64,000 bases of DNA from Accumulibacter appositus (GCF_035440685.1 NZ_DAORMW010000014.1), one strand, 5' to 3'. Shown: positions 26,609 through 36,212, counted from the first letter of the stretch. Notes: generated by a model not told the origin, from the sequence alone. A program made the numbers and translations.

Positions 26609-27922
26609 TCAGGGCGTGCCAGTGCCGGCTTCGCGTTTCGGGTAGGTAGTGTCGGCGATGATCCTGTTCATGCGATCCAGCACCGAAAATAGCGCCTCGA
26701 TGCCGTAGCCGGTGACGAAAGCCAGCACGAAGGGCCAAGCGATGGCCGAAGTGATGCCCGCCGTGGCGCCCGGGTCGCCGATCGAAAACCAACCGACGAC
26801 GATGCCGGCCATGCCCCCGAGCGCGATGCGCATCAGGATGGACATGTCGTGCATCGCCGGCAGGCGGATGTTGCCGATGGTGCGCATCACGAACAGCATC
26901 GATCCGAGCAATCCGTAGAGAAACGGCAGCAACCATTCGGAGCGCAGCCGGATCTTGTCCTTGATGGTCGGCATCGCCGCACCCAGCTTTGACAAAATCG
27001 ACTTGAACTCGGGCATCGACCTGCTGCCGCTGCCGGCCAATTGCAGCCGGAAGCAGAAGGTACGCAGGTCGTCGAACGCCATCTCCTGCATCCATTGCGG
27101 CAATTTCTTGAGTCTATCGGGCAGCAGCAACTCGCCGTCCTTCCCTTCGCACAGGACGGTGGACTCTTCCACAGGCGGACTGCCCTGCTCGCTCGCTTCC
27201 AGCGGCGTAGCCGTCGAGCCGGCCACATTGCCGGCTTGCCCCGTGCCACCCGTCTGGCTCAAGCCGCCCGCCGCATCCGCGGCCGGCGCGGCGCCGGGGT
27301 CGGACTGCGGCTCGGGCGGCAGAGACGACAGGCCGGAGAAGACGTCGCCTGGACCGGACACCCAATCGTCGGCCAGGGCGCTCAGGGCAACCAGTTCATC
27401 ATTCAAGCGCTGCATCTCGGAGAGCTTTTCGAGGTATTGCACACGCACGGAGCTTCCGGGCCTGGAGCTCGAGGCCGCCAGCAGCTTGTCCACCAGGACC
27501 ATTTGCTGCAAGGCCGCCAAGCGCTGCTCGGGGTGTTGGCTTTGCACCTGCTCGACCCGCGCCACGAAGCTCTGTGCCTGGCGCAGGGACTGCATCAGGT
27601 AGCCGATGAGCAACAGCGTCAGCAGCGCCATCACCGGCAGCCAGAACTGGTACATGCGTGTCCGCGCCTGATTTTCGCGCGACAGCGGATTACGATGGAA
27701 ATGCAGATCGGCGAGCGTCAAGGGCGCGATCAGGGCGACCATGTCATTCAGGGCCTGGCTGACAGCTTTGAGATCGGGCGCCTGGCCATCCCGTCGCGCC
27801 GATTCCGCCGCATCCAGCGTCGCGAGCGCGTTGGCGTCCTTGAGCAGGCCGGCCGTCGTGGCGTAATCGACCGCCTCGCGAAGGCTGCTCAAGAGATCGG
27901 CTTTCCCGTTATCCTGGCTCAC
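26609..27922 (-). CDS. Uncharacterised membrane protein (437 aa)
   Basis: From GTG 27922 (GAGGG upstream). There is a cytosolic N-terminus, one membrane helix at about 90-112 (WLPVMALLTLLLIGYLM), a long extracytoplasmic or coiled region with a Gly/Ala/Pro-rich disordered middle, and three helices near the C-terminus (WLLPFLYGLLGSMLFVM, ALGGMAGIVVGWFSI, PFVLAFVTGYGIEALFSVL). No known domain is recognised. It follows the small Cys-rich secreted protein by nine bases, so they are one operon and may form a complex. Confidence 0.7.
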   Translation of the reverse strand: MSQDNGKADLLSSLREAVDYATTAGLLKDANALATLDAAESARRDGQAPDLKAVSQALNDMVALIAPLTLADLHFHRNPLSRENQARTRMYQFWLPVMALLTLLLIGYLMQSLRQAQSFVARVEQVQSQHPEQRLAALQQMVLVDKLLAASSSRPGSSVRVQYLEKLSEMQRLNDELVALSALADDWVSGPGDVFSGLSSLPPEPQSDPGAAPAADAAGGLSQTGGTGQAGNVAGSTATPLEASEQGSPPVEESTVLCEGKDGELLLPDRLKKLPQWMQEMAFDDLRTFCFRLQLAGSGSRSMPEFKSILSKLGAAMPTIKDKIRLRSEWLLPFLYGLLGSMLFVMRTIGNIRLPAMHDMSILMRIALGGMAGIVVGWFSIGDPGATAGITSAIAWPFVLAFVTGYGIEALFSVLDRMNRIIADTTYPKREAGTGTP

Positions 27923-27931
27923 GTGCGACCC

Positions 27932-28147
27932 TCAGCCCAGCCGGCCAGGTACGTTACCGTACGGCGAAGGACAGGAGCAACGCTGCCCGGGCGTGCCCGG
28001 CTTTCGGGCCCAGCACCAGAAGCGCTCCGTGAAGCAAATGGTGCCCGGCTTGTGAGGGGGCACCTGCGCCAACGCCAACGGCGTCTGGACCATGGCCCCC
28101 AGCCCGAGCAGCAACACACACAAGCCGCGCAGCGATTTCTTCATCAT
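27932..28147 (-). CDS. Small secreted cysteine-rich protein
   Basis: A 71-residue precursor: signal peptide (LRGLCVLLLGLGAMVQTPLALA) followed by a 36-residue mature part with four Cys (GTICFTERFWCWARKPG then RCSCPSPYG). Two ATGs (28147, 28144) follow GGGAG; the second has better spacing. The Cys could form two disulfides or a metal site. It is the first gene of a pair with the 437-residue membrane protein. Family and role unknown. The 240-base gap above it to the phaJ-like gene contains no recognised gene. Confidence 0.6.
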   Translation of the reverse strand: MMKKSLRGLCVLLLGLGAMVQTPLALAQVPPHKPGTICFTERFWCWARKPGTPGQRCSCPSPYGNVPGRLG

Positions 28148-28387
28148 GGCTCCCGTCGGGGTTCGACGCACCGGCGCCTATGGAAGGAGAGGAAAGACAA
28201 TGCTGAGAAAACGAGTATAGGAGCGCCGATCGCGCGCTGTCAATCTCGTAGAGCGGCCCGGAAATCCCCCGAAAAGCCGTCCAGGCCGGTCCGCCCAGCA
28301 TCCCGCAGGGCACGCGCTGCGGCAGCAGCAGTCAGGAGTTCGGCGCTCAACGCCGCGGCGGCATCAGAAGCGCCGTGCCGCTGCAAA

Positions 28388-28837
28388 CTACTTGCCGGCC
28401 GCTTCGCGCTTGCTGCGCGAGGTCGGCATCAACATCGCTTCGCCATCGATGACCACCTTGTCGCCAACGGTGCACACGGTATCGAGCGCCACCCGGCCCT
28501 TGTCGGCGAAAACTTCCTTGATCGTGACCTTGGCATGCACCGTTTCGCCGGGACGCACCGGCGCGCGGAAACGCAAGGACTGGCTCATGTAAATACAGCC
28601 GGGCCCGGGCAGGCGATTGCCGAGCACCGCCGAAATCAGGCTGGCGGACAACATGCCGTGTGCGATACGACCGCCAAACATCGTCGTGCGCGCAAAATCC
28701 TCGTCCATATGCACCGCATTGACGTCCGTGGACACGCCGGCAAACATGACCAAGTCTGCGTCAGTAATGGTCTTGGCAATTTCCGCGCTCATACCGACGG
28801 ACAAATCTTCGATATCGTAACCGTTCTGTGGATTCAT
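28388..28837 (-). CDS. phaJ: (R)-specific enoyl-CoA hydratase (MaoC/PhaJ family)
   Basis: The 149-residue hot-dog protein carries the hydratase 2 motif FAGVSTDVNAVHMDEDFA, with the catalytic Asp-x-Asn-x-x-His arrangement, and the FGGRIAHGMLSASLIS stretch. PhaJ/CroR enzymes interconvert crotonyl-CoA and (R)-3-hydroxybutyryl-CoA. Here it is the last gene of the ethylmalonyl-CoA cluster, so it most likely dehydrates (R)-3-hydroxybutyryl-CoA, drawn from polyhydroxybutyrate precursors, to supply crotonyl-CoA to Ccr (the CroR role). ATG 28837 has AAAGG upstream; the open frame above it is rejected. A role in feeding PHB synthesis instead is possible. Confidence 0.85.
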   Translation of the reverse strand: MNPQNGYDIEDLSVGMSAEIAKTITDADLVMFAGVSTDVNAVHMDEDFARTTMFGGRIAHGMLSASLISAVLGNRLPGPGCIYMSQSLRFRAPVRPGETVHAKVTIKEVFADKGRVALDTVCTVGDKVVIDGEAMLMPTSRSKREAAGK

Positions 28838-29040
28838 GATAGGCCTTTCATGGTGATTATCAGCACGAACATCGCCGTGCCCAGGGAAAATGACGCAGAC
28901 GATTGCCGGCGTCAGTGAAGTCATTCGGCAATTCCCGACAGGTCGAACCGGGAATGCGGCAAGGAAGAAAATCTGAATTACACAGCAACGAGTATCCTTG
29001 ATATGAACACAGGGGTCAATTCAAAGGGCATCAACGTGAC

Positions 29041-30018
29041 TCAATCCATGGTAATCACGATTTTACCGGTTGATTTTCTGCTTACCAGCTGATCAAGCGC
29101 CTCGACCGCCTCCTCAAGTGAATAGGTCGCCGAGACATGCGCTTTGATCGCGCCATCGAGATACCATTGAATCAGCGTCTGAAAACTCTCGGTCATTACC
29201 CCGGGGTTCAATTCCACGTACGCCGGCCAGTTGACCCCAATGACGTCGACGTTCTTGACCAGCAAGTGATTGGCGGGAATCTGCGGCACGCTGCCACCGG
29301 CAAAGCCGATGACCAAGATGCGCCCCTCGAAAGCGATACTGCGCAGCGAAGCGGTGAACAGGTCACCACCTACCGGATCGTAGACCACATCGGCGCCACG
29401 GCCCGCAGTCAAGTCCTTGACCCGCTCACGAAGATCCCCGCTGCTGGAGTCAAGCAGATGATCGGCGCCGTGCTCGCGGGCAACTGCGAGTTTCGCCGGA
29501 CTGCTGGCGGTGGCAATCACCGTCGCCCCCAATTGCTTACCGATTGCGACGGCGGTCAATCCGACGCCACCGGAGGCACCATGCACGAGCAAGGTCTCGC
29601 CAGCCCGCAAGCGCCCCCGATGCCACAAGGCGATATGCGAAGTACCAAAAACAACCGGAAAGGCAGCCGCATGCTGCCAGGACATTTCGGCGGGGATCCG
29701 CAGGCAGCGCTGAGCATCGGCGACGGCCTGCTCGGCATAACCGCCACACGGGAGCATGGCCAGCACCCGATCGCCACATTCGATCCCTTTGACGCCCGCA
29801 CCCAACTCCAGCACCTCGCCGGAAATCTCGAAACCGGGACTGAAGGGAAGCGCTGCTTGTTTTTGATATTGGCCGCGGGTGATCAAGCTATCGGCGAAAT
29901 TGACGCCGCAGGCGCGGACGCCAATGCGCACCTGGCCAATACCAGGGCAAGGTTCGGCAAGCTCCTCAAGCCGCAAGGATGCCGGGCCGCTCAGTTCACG
30001 GCAGACGATAGCGCGCAT
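29041..30018 (-). CDS. NADPH:quinone oxidoreductase-like MDR protein
   Basis: The 325-residue product is a zinc-free medium-chain dehydrogenase/reductase of the quinone oxidoreductase type: GROES-like N-terminus (ACGVNFADSLITRGQYQ), Rossmann region VHGASGGVGLTAVAIGKQLGA, and VYDPVGGDLF. Such enzymes reduce quinones or enoyl/acryloyl compounds with NADPH. It lies between ccr and phaJ on the same strand, so it may act on an acryloyl- or crotonyl-type CoA by-product of the pathway; this is only context. The 136-base gap to ccr includes a poly-G run at about 30077-30084. Confidence 0.85.
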   Translation of the reverse strand: MRAIVCRELSGPASLRLEELAEPCPGIGQVRIGVRACGVNFADSLITRGQYQKQAALPFSPGFEISGEVLELGAGVKGIECGDRVLAMLPCGGYAEQAVADAQRCLRIPAEMSWQHAAAFPVVFGTSHIALWHRGRLRAGETLLVHGASGGVGLTAVAIGKQLGATVIATASSPAKLAVAREHGADHLLDSSSGDLRERVKDLTAGRGADVVYDPVGGDLFTASLRSIAFEGRILVIGFAGGSVPQIPANHLLVKNVDVIGVNWPAYVELNPGVMTESFQTLIQWYLDGAIKAHVSATYSLEEAVEALDQLVSRKSTGKIVITMD

Positions 30019-30154
30019 GCTGGGAAAGTCTCCATCATTACGGAGAAAAGCCCCTCCCCGGCCCGCAGGACGAGGGGGGGGGTGGATTCCCCGACCTGGC
30101 CAGGGAGAGATGCGGCCAGAGGCCAGGCAACGGGGGCGATTGATACGGCTGCGA

Positions 30155-31909
30155 TTAGTCGCCGATGATCTTGCGCACCACGTCGGTCATCGAAATCACA
30201 CCGACCGGCTGCCCCTTCTCGGTGACCACCAGGCGATGCATTCGCCGTCCGGTCATCAGGCTGACGGCGTCGCTCAACAGCATATCGGCATCGCAGGTCG
30301 CGCAACCCGGAGTCATGACTTCGCTGGCCCGCAGCGAGCGTGCCTGGTCCGGAGTCCGGCCCTGCCGCGCGAGCACCATATCCGTCTGCGACACGACGCC
30401 GACGGCAGCGCCCTGCGCATCCATGACCACCACCGCATGAATCTCGTTGCCGACCATGATCTTGGCCACCGCTCCGACAGTCTCGTCCGGCGCGCAGGAA
30501 ATAATGCCACGATGCATCAAGTCGCGAACCTTGCTGCCGTCGTCGGCAATGGTGATCGGCTCGCCCTCGGCAATGCCAGGCAGCGGGGTGGACATCGGGT
30601 AAGGCGCCGGCGAGGTGTGCACGTCGCCCTTGGGCAGCGTCGGATGGACCATCTCCACCGCCGCCTTGCCGCTGGCGCCGAGACCAAACTCGGTGGCGCC
30701 GATGAGCACCGACATGTTGCCGTGCGGATGTTTGTTGTCGGCCATCAGTTGATGAGCAAGCGGTAATTCTTCATAGGTGAAGGCCCGGGACATGCAGGGG
30801 TCGAGCTGGCCGCTCAGCGCCAACTGGTTCATCTCGTTGCACTGGACAGTGTTGGCGAAATGCGAACCTTGGAGACGCTTCTGGCGCATCCAGAGATAGC
30901 GCAAATCGACAGTTGCATTGTAGCCGGTGGTGCCGGCGCAGACCACAACCATGCCGCCGGTTTCACAAACGAAAATCGACGTCGGGATAGTCGTCTCGCC
31001 GGGATGCTCGAAGACGATGTTCGGTGCCCTTTTCTCGCCCAGCACTTCCCAGATTTTTGCGCCGAAGCCGCGCACCCCCTTCAACCACTTGGCGTAGCCG
31101 GCGCCGTCCTTCCAGTGCGGCAACATGCCCCAGTGATCGAAGTCATTGCGATTGATGCAGCCTTTCGCGCCGAGTTTCATGCAGTAATCGAACTTGTCCT
31201 CGCCCGAGACGATGGCCACGGAAGTCGCACCCACTGCCTTGGCGATCTGAATCGCCATTGAGCCCAGGCCGCCCGCGCCACCCCAGATCAAGGCCACGTC
31301 GCCCTTCTTGACGGAACTGCTTTCCCAGCCATGCAGCATCCGCCAGGCGGTCGCCGCAACCAGCGTATAGGCGGCGGCCTCTTCCCAGTTCATGTGCTTG
31401 GGCTTGGGCATGCACTGTTGCGCCTGCACTTTGGTAAATTGGGCAAAGCTACCCCAGTTGGTCTCGTAGCCCCAAATCTTGAACGACGGCGAGTACATCG
31501 GATCGCCGCCTTTCTTGACCCACGGACAGTTGCGGTCATAAATGCCGCAATGCATGACCACTTCGTCACCCACCTTGACATTGGTCACGTCCTTGCCGAC
31601 CGCGTAGACGATGCCGGACGCATCGCTGCCGCCAATGTGGAAATCTTCCGGTTCACCGGCCTTGTTGCGAGCGCCGATCACGTTGACGGGAATTCCCATT
31701 CCCGCCCAGACGTTGTTGTAGTTGATTCCTGCCGCCATCACGTAGACGAGTACTTCGTCGTCGGCAATCGACGGCGTATTCACCACTTCCTTCTGAAAGG
31801 CTGCCGTCGGCTGGCCAAAGCGCTCGGCGCGAATCAGCCAGGCGTGCATCTGTTCCGGAACTTCGCCCAGAGGCGGCATATTACCCACTTCATAAAGCTG
31901 CTTGCTCAT
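30155..31909 (-). CDS. ccr: Crotonyl-CoA carboxylase/reductase with C-terminal CBS-domain pair
   Basis: Residues 1 to about 430 are crotonyl-CoA carboxylase/reductase, an MDR enzyme that uses NADPH and CO2 to make (2S)-ethylmalonyl-CoA, the key step of the ethylmalonyl-CoA pathway. Seen marks are AAGINYNNVWAGMGIPV, HIGGSDASGIVYAVG, the nucleotide loop WGGAGGLGSMAIQIAKAVGA, and the CCR-type FEHPGETTIPTSIFVC. The usual enzyme ends near residue 430-450. Here a further pair of CBS domains follows (459-584: VRDLMHRGIISCAPDET, VGVVSQTDMVLA, ASEVMTPG, PVGVISMTDVV). CBS pairs bind adenosyl ligands, so this may sense energy charge or SAM. ATG 31909 has AAGGAG. It follows the GTPase gene by 32 bases. 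Confidence 0.92.
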   Translation of the reverse strand: MSKQLYEVGNMPPLGEVPEQMHAWLIRAERFGQPTAAFQKEVVNTPSIADDEVLVYVMAAGINYNNVWAGMGIPVNVIGARNKAGEPEDFHIGGSDASGIVYAVGKDVTNVKVGDEVVMHCGIYDRNCPWVKKGGDPMYSPSFKIWGYETNWGSFAQFTKVQAQQCMPKPKHMNWEEAAAYTLVAATAWRMLHGWESSSVKKGDVALIWGGAGGLGSMAIQIAKAVGATSVAIVSGEDKFDYCMKLGAKGCINRNDFDHWGMLPHWKDGAGYAKWLKGVRGFGAKIWEVLGEKRAPNIVFEHPGETTIPTSIFVCETGGMVVVCAGTTGYNATVDLRYLWMRQKRLQGSHFANTVQCNEMNQLALSGQLDPCMSRAFTYEELPLAHQLMADNKHPHGNMSVLIGATEFGLGASGKAAVEMVHPTLPKGDVHTSPAPYPMSTPLPGIAEGEPITIADDGSKVRDLMHRGIISCAPDETVGAVAKIMVGNEIHAVVVMDAQGAAVGVVSQTDMVLARQGRTPDQARSLRASEVMTPGCATCDADMLLSDAVSLMTGRRMHRLVVTEKGQPVGVISMTDVVRKIIGD

Positions 31910-31941
31910 CAGGATGCTCCTTCGTTGGTTGAACTACTCGA

Positions 31942-32940
31942 TCAATCGGACGACTTGAATCTGGAAATAATCTGCTGTCGCAGTTGCTCGCATTCTTCGA
32001 ATTGATTGCTGGGTGTTTCGTTCAGGCGCCGTCCGATTTGCGCGTAGCCGCCGACCAGCTCGATGCCAAAAGTCCCGAACTCCTCCTTTAAAACCCGTAC
32101 TACCCAGGCGCTCTGATGACGAGCGCGCAGTTTACCCAGCAAGCCGGCCGCGGCGAGAAAGCTGCGATGTCGGTCAAAATGCGCATGCAACTGCTGTATC
32201 CCGGTATTCATCGTCGCGCTCACCAGACACACCGGATAATCCCAATCGTCGCGGCGATCCTGGCGGGGGGCGCTGCGACCAATTTCGCTGGCGGTCTTCT
32301 GCGCCGGGGCGCCAAGGTCGGACTTATTGACCGCGAAAACATCGGGAATCTCAATGATTCCAGACTTCAGATACTGGATCGTGTCACCCGAGGCCGGTTG
32401 CGCTACATAACAGACCGTGTCGCCAATCTCGGCAATATCGATTTCCGTTTGCCCGACACCCACCGTCTCGACGACCACGATATCGAAACAGGCCAGCATC
32501 AACCAACTCATTGGCCAAACCTCGGTGGCCACACCACCCAACTGGTTACGGTTGGCCAGTGAGCGAATGAACAGGCCTTCGTCGTACGACGCGTTCTTGA
32601 TACGAATGCGATCGCCCAGTAACGCGCCCCCCCCCAATTCGGGGCGACTGGAAGGATCGACGGCAAGCACACCGACAGTCCGACCCGCCAGCCGCCACTC
32701 GCGAATCATCGCTGAAACAAGCGACGATTTACCGGCCCCAGGCGGGCCCGTTACCCCGATAAGGTGGCCGTCATTCAGCGCCCGCTCGCCGGAAAGCGCC
32801 GCCAGCAAGCGTGCCGAGCGCTGACGGGCTGCTGCCAGCTTGTTGTCCAGCAGATTCAAACCACTGGCCACCGCTGCACGTTCCCGGCGCAGTATCCGCA
32901 CGGCCAACTGCTCGGGATCGGGAAGCTGCGCCTGGATCAT
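31942..32940 (-). CDS. meaB: MeaB/ArgK-type GTPase chaperone for B12 mutase
   Basis: The 332-residue protein is a SIMIBI G-protein of the MeaB family: Walker A GVTGPPGAGKSSL, switch region VLAVDPSSRPELGGGALLGD, VVETVGVGQTE (switch/Walker B), and NKSD base-recognition. MeaB proteins load and protect adenosylcobalamin mutases. The gene starts eight bases after the ethylmalonyl-CoA mutase stop, so it is very likely the mutase-specific partner rather than the methylmalonyl-CoA one. ATG 32940 is used; an in-frame TTG at 32964 would overlap the mutase gene by 17 bases. Gene order ecm-meaB-ccr is on the minus strand. Confidence 0.9.
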   Translation of the reverse strand: MIQAQLPDPEQLAVRILRRERAAVASGLNLLDNKLAAARQRSARLLAALSGERALNDGHLIGVTGPPGAGKSSLVSAMIREWRLAGRTVGVLAVDPSSRPELGGGALLGDRIRIKNASYDEGLFIRSLANRNQLGGVATEVWPMSWLMLACFDIVVVETVGVGQTEIDIAEIGDTVCYVAQPASGDTIQYLKSGIIEIPDVFAVNKSDLGAPAQKTASEIGRSAPRQDRRDDWDYPVCLVSATMNTGIQQLHAHFDRHRSFLAAAGLLGKLRARHQSAWVVRVLKEEFGTFGIELVGGYAQIGRRLNETPSNQFEECEQLRQQIISRFKSSD

Positions 32941-32947
32941 GTGTGGG

Positions 32948-34966
32948 TCAGGGCAGCGGCCCAAGCCGTCCCAGCCCGTTGGCTTCCCGGATCACGTCGA
33001 CCATGTCGGCCATGATGGTGTTGAAACTGAAATCCTTGGGCGTATAGACGGCGCTGACGCCCAGCGCCGCCAGTTTGGTGGCATCCTCCTGCGGGATGAT
33101 GCCACCGGCGATCACCGGCAGCTGCGCCAGATCGCGCCGGCGCAGTTCCTCGAGAACCGACTCCACCAGTTCCATATGGCTTCCCGACAGTATCGACAGG
33201 CCGACCATATGGACGCCCTCCTCCTCGGCAGCCTGGGCAATCTGTTGCGGCGTCAGCCGGATGCCGTCATAGACCACCTCGAAGCCCACATCCCTGGCCT
33301 TGACGGCGACCTGTTCGGCACCGTTCGAGTGCCCGTCCAGGCCAGGCTTGCCGACCAGCAGTTTCAAGGGACGGCCCAAAGCCTCACCGGTGCTCGCGAC
33401 TCGCACCCTGAGCTCGGTGACCTGATCCTTCTTGCCAAGTACGGCGCGACTATCGATGGCGATATCGATGCCTGTCGGTGGCCTGAATTCGCCGAACACC
33501 GCGCGCAGCGAATCACCCCATTCGCCGGTGGTGACTCCCGCCAATGCGCAGCGAATCGAACTGGGCATGATGTTTTCACCACTCCTGGCGGCGGCGTCGA
33601 GCCCCTGCAAGGCAGCCTGCACCTCGGCGGCATTGCGGTTTTTCCGGTGCGCCTGCAGCCGTTCGATCTGCTCGCGCTCGGCGGCCGGATTGGTCTTCAT
33701 GATGCCGCCATCGCTGCCCAGGGTCAGCGGCGATTCAGCGGTTTCCTGGAAGCAGTTGACACCGATGATTTTCAGCTCGCCCGACTCGATGGCACGCAGG
33801 CGCTGCATATGGCTGGCGACCAGTTCGCGCTTGATGTAGCCGGATTCAATGGCCGCGATGATCCCGCCCTGCGCCTCGACATTCTCGATTTCCTTTCTGG
33901 CCCCCTCGACCAGTTGCCTGACCTTCGCAGCAATCACCGGCGAGCCATCGAGAATATCCCCGTACTCCAGCAGATCGGTTTCGAACGCCAATACCTGCTG
34001 CATGCGCAGCGCCCATTGCTGATCCCAGGGCCGCGGCAAGCCCATGGCCTCGTTCCAGGCGGGAAGCTGGATGGCGCGTGCGCGCGCGTTTTTCGAAAGC
34101 GACACGGCGAGCATTTCGAGAACGATTCTCTGGACGTTGTTTTCCGGCTGCGGCTCGGTGAGGCCAAGCGAGTTCACCTGCACGCCATAGCGGAAGCGAC
34201 GCAGCTTTGAATCCTCGACCTTATAGCGGGAGAGCGTCAGCTCGTCCCACATTTCGCCGAAAGCGCGCAGCTTGCAGCACTCCTCGACGAAGCGGATGCC
34301 GGCGTTGACGAAAAACGAGATGCGCTCGACAACCGGCGAAAACTCCCCCGCCTTGATCTCACCGGATGCCTGGACGCGGTCCAGAACCGCCATCGCCGTG
34401 CACAAGGCATAGGCCAGTTCCTGTACCGGCGTCGCTCCCGCCTCCTGCAGATGGTAACTGCAGATATTGGTCGGATTCCACTTCGGCACATGCTTGACGG
34501 TATAGTTGATGGTGTCGGCGATCAAGCGCATCGACGGACCCGGCGGAAAGATGTAGGTGCCGCGCGACAGGTATTCCTTGATGATGTCGTTCTGGGTCGT
34601 ACCGCTCAGCTGCGTGGCATCGATTCCCCGCCGTTGCGCCAGGCCGATGTACAAGGACAGCAGCCATGGTGCAGTGGCATTGATGGTCATCGCCGTATTC
34701 ATCTGGTCGAGCGGGATCTGGTCGAACAACTGATCCATGTCCTCGATATGCGATATCGGCACGCCGACCTTACCGACTTCGCCTCGTGCCAGCGGACTGT
34801 CGGCGTCGTAGCCGGTCTGCGTCGGCAAGTCGAAAGCTACCGACAATCCGGTCTGACCTTTGGCCAGATTGGTTCGATAGAGGGCGTTGGACGCCTTGGC
34901 CGAGCTGTGACCACTATAGGTGCGCATCAACCACGGTCGATCGCGTTTTGTCTGGAGAGAATCCAT
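32948..34966 (-). CDS. ecm: Ethylmalonyl-CoA mutase (adenosylcobalamin-dependent)
   Basis: A 672-residue mutase with the substrate barrel (TYSGHSSAKASNALYR, FDLPTQTGYDAD, TTQNDIIKEYLSRG) and C-terminal cobalamin domain with the DxHxxG motif at about 544-549 (GLDGHSNGAEQVA; His546 as lower axial ligand) and GLSILSGSH. It converts (2R)-ethylmalonyl-CoA into (2S)-methylsuccinyl-CoA. The short N-terminal region without the long methylmalonyl-CoA mutase extension, together with position between mch, meaB and ccr, supports ethylmalonyl- over methylmalonyl-CoA as substrate. The ATG lies two bases after the mch stop (coupled). The epimerase needed before this step is not in the window. Confidence 0.92.
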   Translation of the reverse strand: MDSLQTKRDRPWLMRTYSGHSSAKASNALYRTNLAKGQTGLSVAFDLPTQTGYDADSPLARGEVGKVGVPISHIEDMDQLFDQIPLDQMNTAMTINATAPWLLSLYIGLAQRRGIDATQLSGTTQNDIIKEYLSRGTYIFPPGPSMRLIADTINYTVKHVPKWNPTNICSYHLQEAGATPVQELAYALCTAMAVLDRVQASGEIKAGEFSPVVERISFFVNAGIRFVEECCKLRAFGEMWDELTLSRYKVEDSKLRRFRYGVQVNSLGLTEPQPENNVQRIVLEMLAVSLSKNARARAIQLPAWNEAMGLPRPWDQQWALRMQQVLAFETDLLEYGDILDGSPVIAAKVRQLVEGARKEIENVEAQGGIIAAIESGYIKRELVASHMQRLRAIESGELKIIGVNCFQETAESPLTLGSDGGIMKTNPAAEREQIERLQAHRKNRNAAEVQAALQGLDAAARSGENIMPSSIRCALAGVTTGEWGDSLRAVFGEFRPPTGIDIAIDSRAVLGKKDQVTELRVRVASTGEALGRPLKLLVGKPGLDGHSNGAEQVAVKARDVGFEVVYDGIRLTPQQIAQAAEEEGVHMVGLSILSGSHMELVESVLEELRRRDLAQLPVIAGGIIPQEDATKLAALGVSAVYTPKDFSFNTIMADMVDVIREANGLGRLGPLP

Positions 34967-34968
34967 GG

Positions 34969-36150
34969 CTAGCCCCTTTTCCTGATCAAGAGACGTCTCT
35001 CGATCTCAAAAATCTTCGCATCGATCTTCTCCTTGCCCATCGCTTTCTTGTCGTTTTCCTTGATGAACAAGTCCGCGCCGTATTCGGCAAAGGCCTGGGC
35101 AGCAGTGACGTTCTTGACGCCGACCAGCTGGAAAGTCACGATGCCGAACTTCGCAGCCAACTCGCCCGGCGCCTCTTCGACAGCCAACACCCGCGACAGG
35201 GCGGCAACGGTATCGCCGCTGACCGACGGCTGCGTGTGATAACCCTCGGTAAAGCCCAGCTCCCAAACGCTATTCTCGCTGACGTCGCGACTGGCCAGTC
35301 CTTCCAGCCAGGCAAAGACCAGGCCGCCATAAACGATAGGATCGCCGCTCATCTTGCCCGACAGACCGGAACTGAAGACGCGATCGAAATGCAGCGGATG
35401 GGTATTGCCCACCGCGTAGGTCAGCGACAGCTGTTCATCGGTGATCGTACGGCCATTGGCATGGACGATAATCTCGCCGACCGCGAAGTCCTCGAAATAG
35501 GAGTTCGGACCCGTCAGGCCGCAAGGCAGCGACGTCGGAAACTCGGGCAGAACGACCTCGGCGTCCGCAACCCAGGGGAAGTCCGGCATCACCGTCGACG
35601 GCGGCAAGGGCGTCGTTGGCGGACGGTCGCCCTGCCCGGCGACCATGATCTTGCGCTCGTACTGCAGCACGACCTCGTCATTCTGGTTGATGCCCAGGGT
35701 GCGGATGGTGACGATACCCGGCTTACCGGCACCGCGCTCTTTGCGATCCATGACCTTGGTCAGCGAGCGGATCGTATCCAGTTGATAGACCGGCCGCAGA
35801 TACTGGGCATCGTAATAACCGAGATTGGCCATTGCCTTTTCCGAATCGTTCTGCACGCCCAGCGAGAGAACGACGTTGAACACCATCTGCGGCGAAGCGA
35901 CCAGGCCGGCAAAGCCGCAGGCCTGCGCGTACTGCTGATTGATGTACAGCGGATTGCACTGCATGTAGGTGCGGGCAAAGGCCTCCATCTGGGCAGGAAA
36001 GAACGTGAAACCGCGCGGATGAACGAACACCTGCCCGGGGACAAACTCCTCCAGATAGCGGCCGTAGTGAGGATAACGAAGCTGCTGCCCGTCCACCTTC
36101 ACCGTTCCAGCCAGTTCGACCTGCGGTCGGAAACGAATCGCTTGCGACAT
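34969..36150 (-). CDS. mch: Mesaconyl-C1-CoA hydratase (EMC-pathway copy)
   Basis: A 393-residue double hot-dog MaoC protein. The first half contains QCNPLYINQQYAQACGF and SPQMVFNVVLSLGVQN, the second half TYAVGNTHPLHFDRVF and DPIVYGGLVFAWLEGLASRD, with the Asn/His-rich hydratase site in the second. Mch adds water to mesaconyl-C1-CoA to give (2R,3S)-beta-methylmalyl-CoA. It differs clearly from the second Mch-type gene at 43924, and its length is greater than the about 345-365 residues I expect for family members. ATG 36150 follows AGAGGAAG. It heads the mch-ecm-meaB-ccr gene block. Confidence 0.85.
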   Translation of the reverse strand: MSQAIRFRPQVELAGTVKVDGQQLRYPHYGRYLEEFVPGQVFVHPRGFTFFPAQMEAFARTYMQCNPLYINQQYAQACGFAGLVASPQMVFNVVLSLGVQNDSEKAMANLGYYDAQYLRPVYQLDTIRSLTKVMDRKERGAGKPGIVTIRTLGINQNDEVVLQYERKIMVAGQGDRPPTTPLPPSTVMPDFPWVADAEVVLPEFPTSLPCGLTGPNSYFEDFAVGEIIVHANGRTITDEQLSLTYAVGNTHPLHFDRVFSSGLSGKMSGDPIVYGGLVFAWLEGLASRDVSENSVWELGFTEGYHTQPSVSGDTVAALSRVLAVEEAPGELAAKFGIVTFQLVGVKNVTAAQAFAEYGADLFIKENDKKAMGKEKIDAKIFEIERRLLIRKRG

Positions 36151-36212
36151 GAAATCTTCCTCTTGCGGTAAGAGTCGCGTACAGCATTCACCACTCGCGA
36201 CTCACGAATCTC

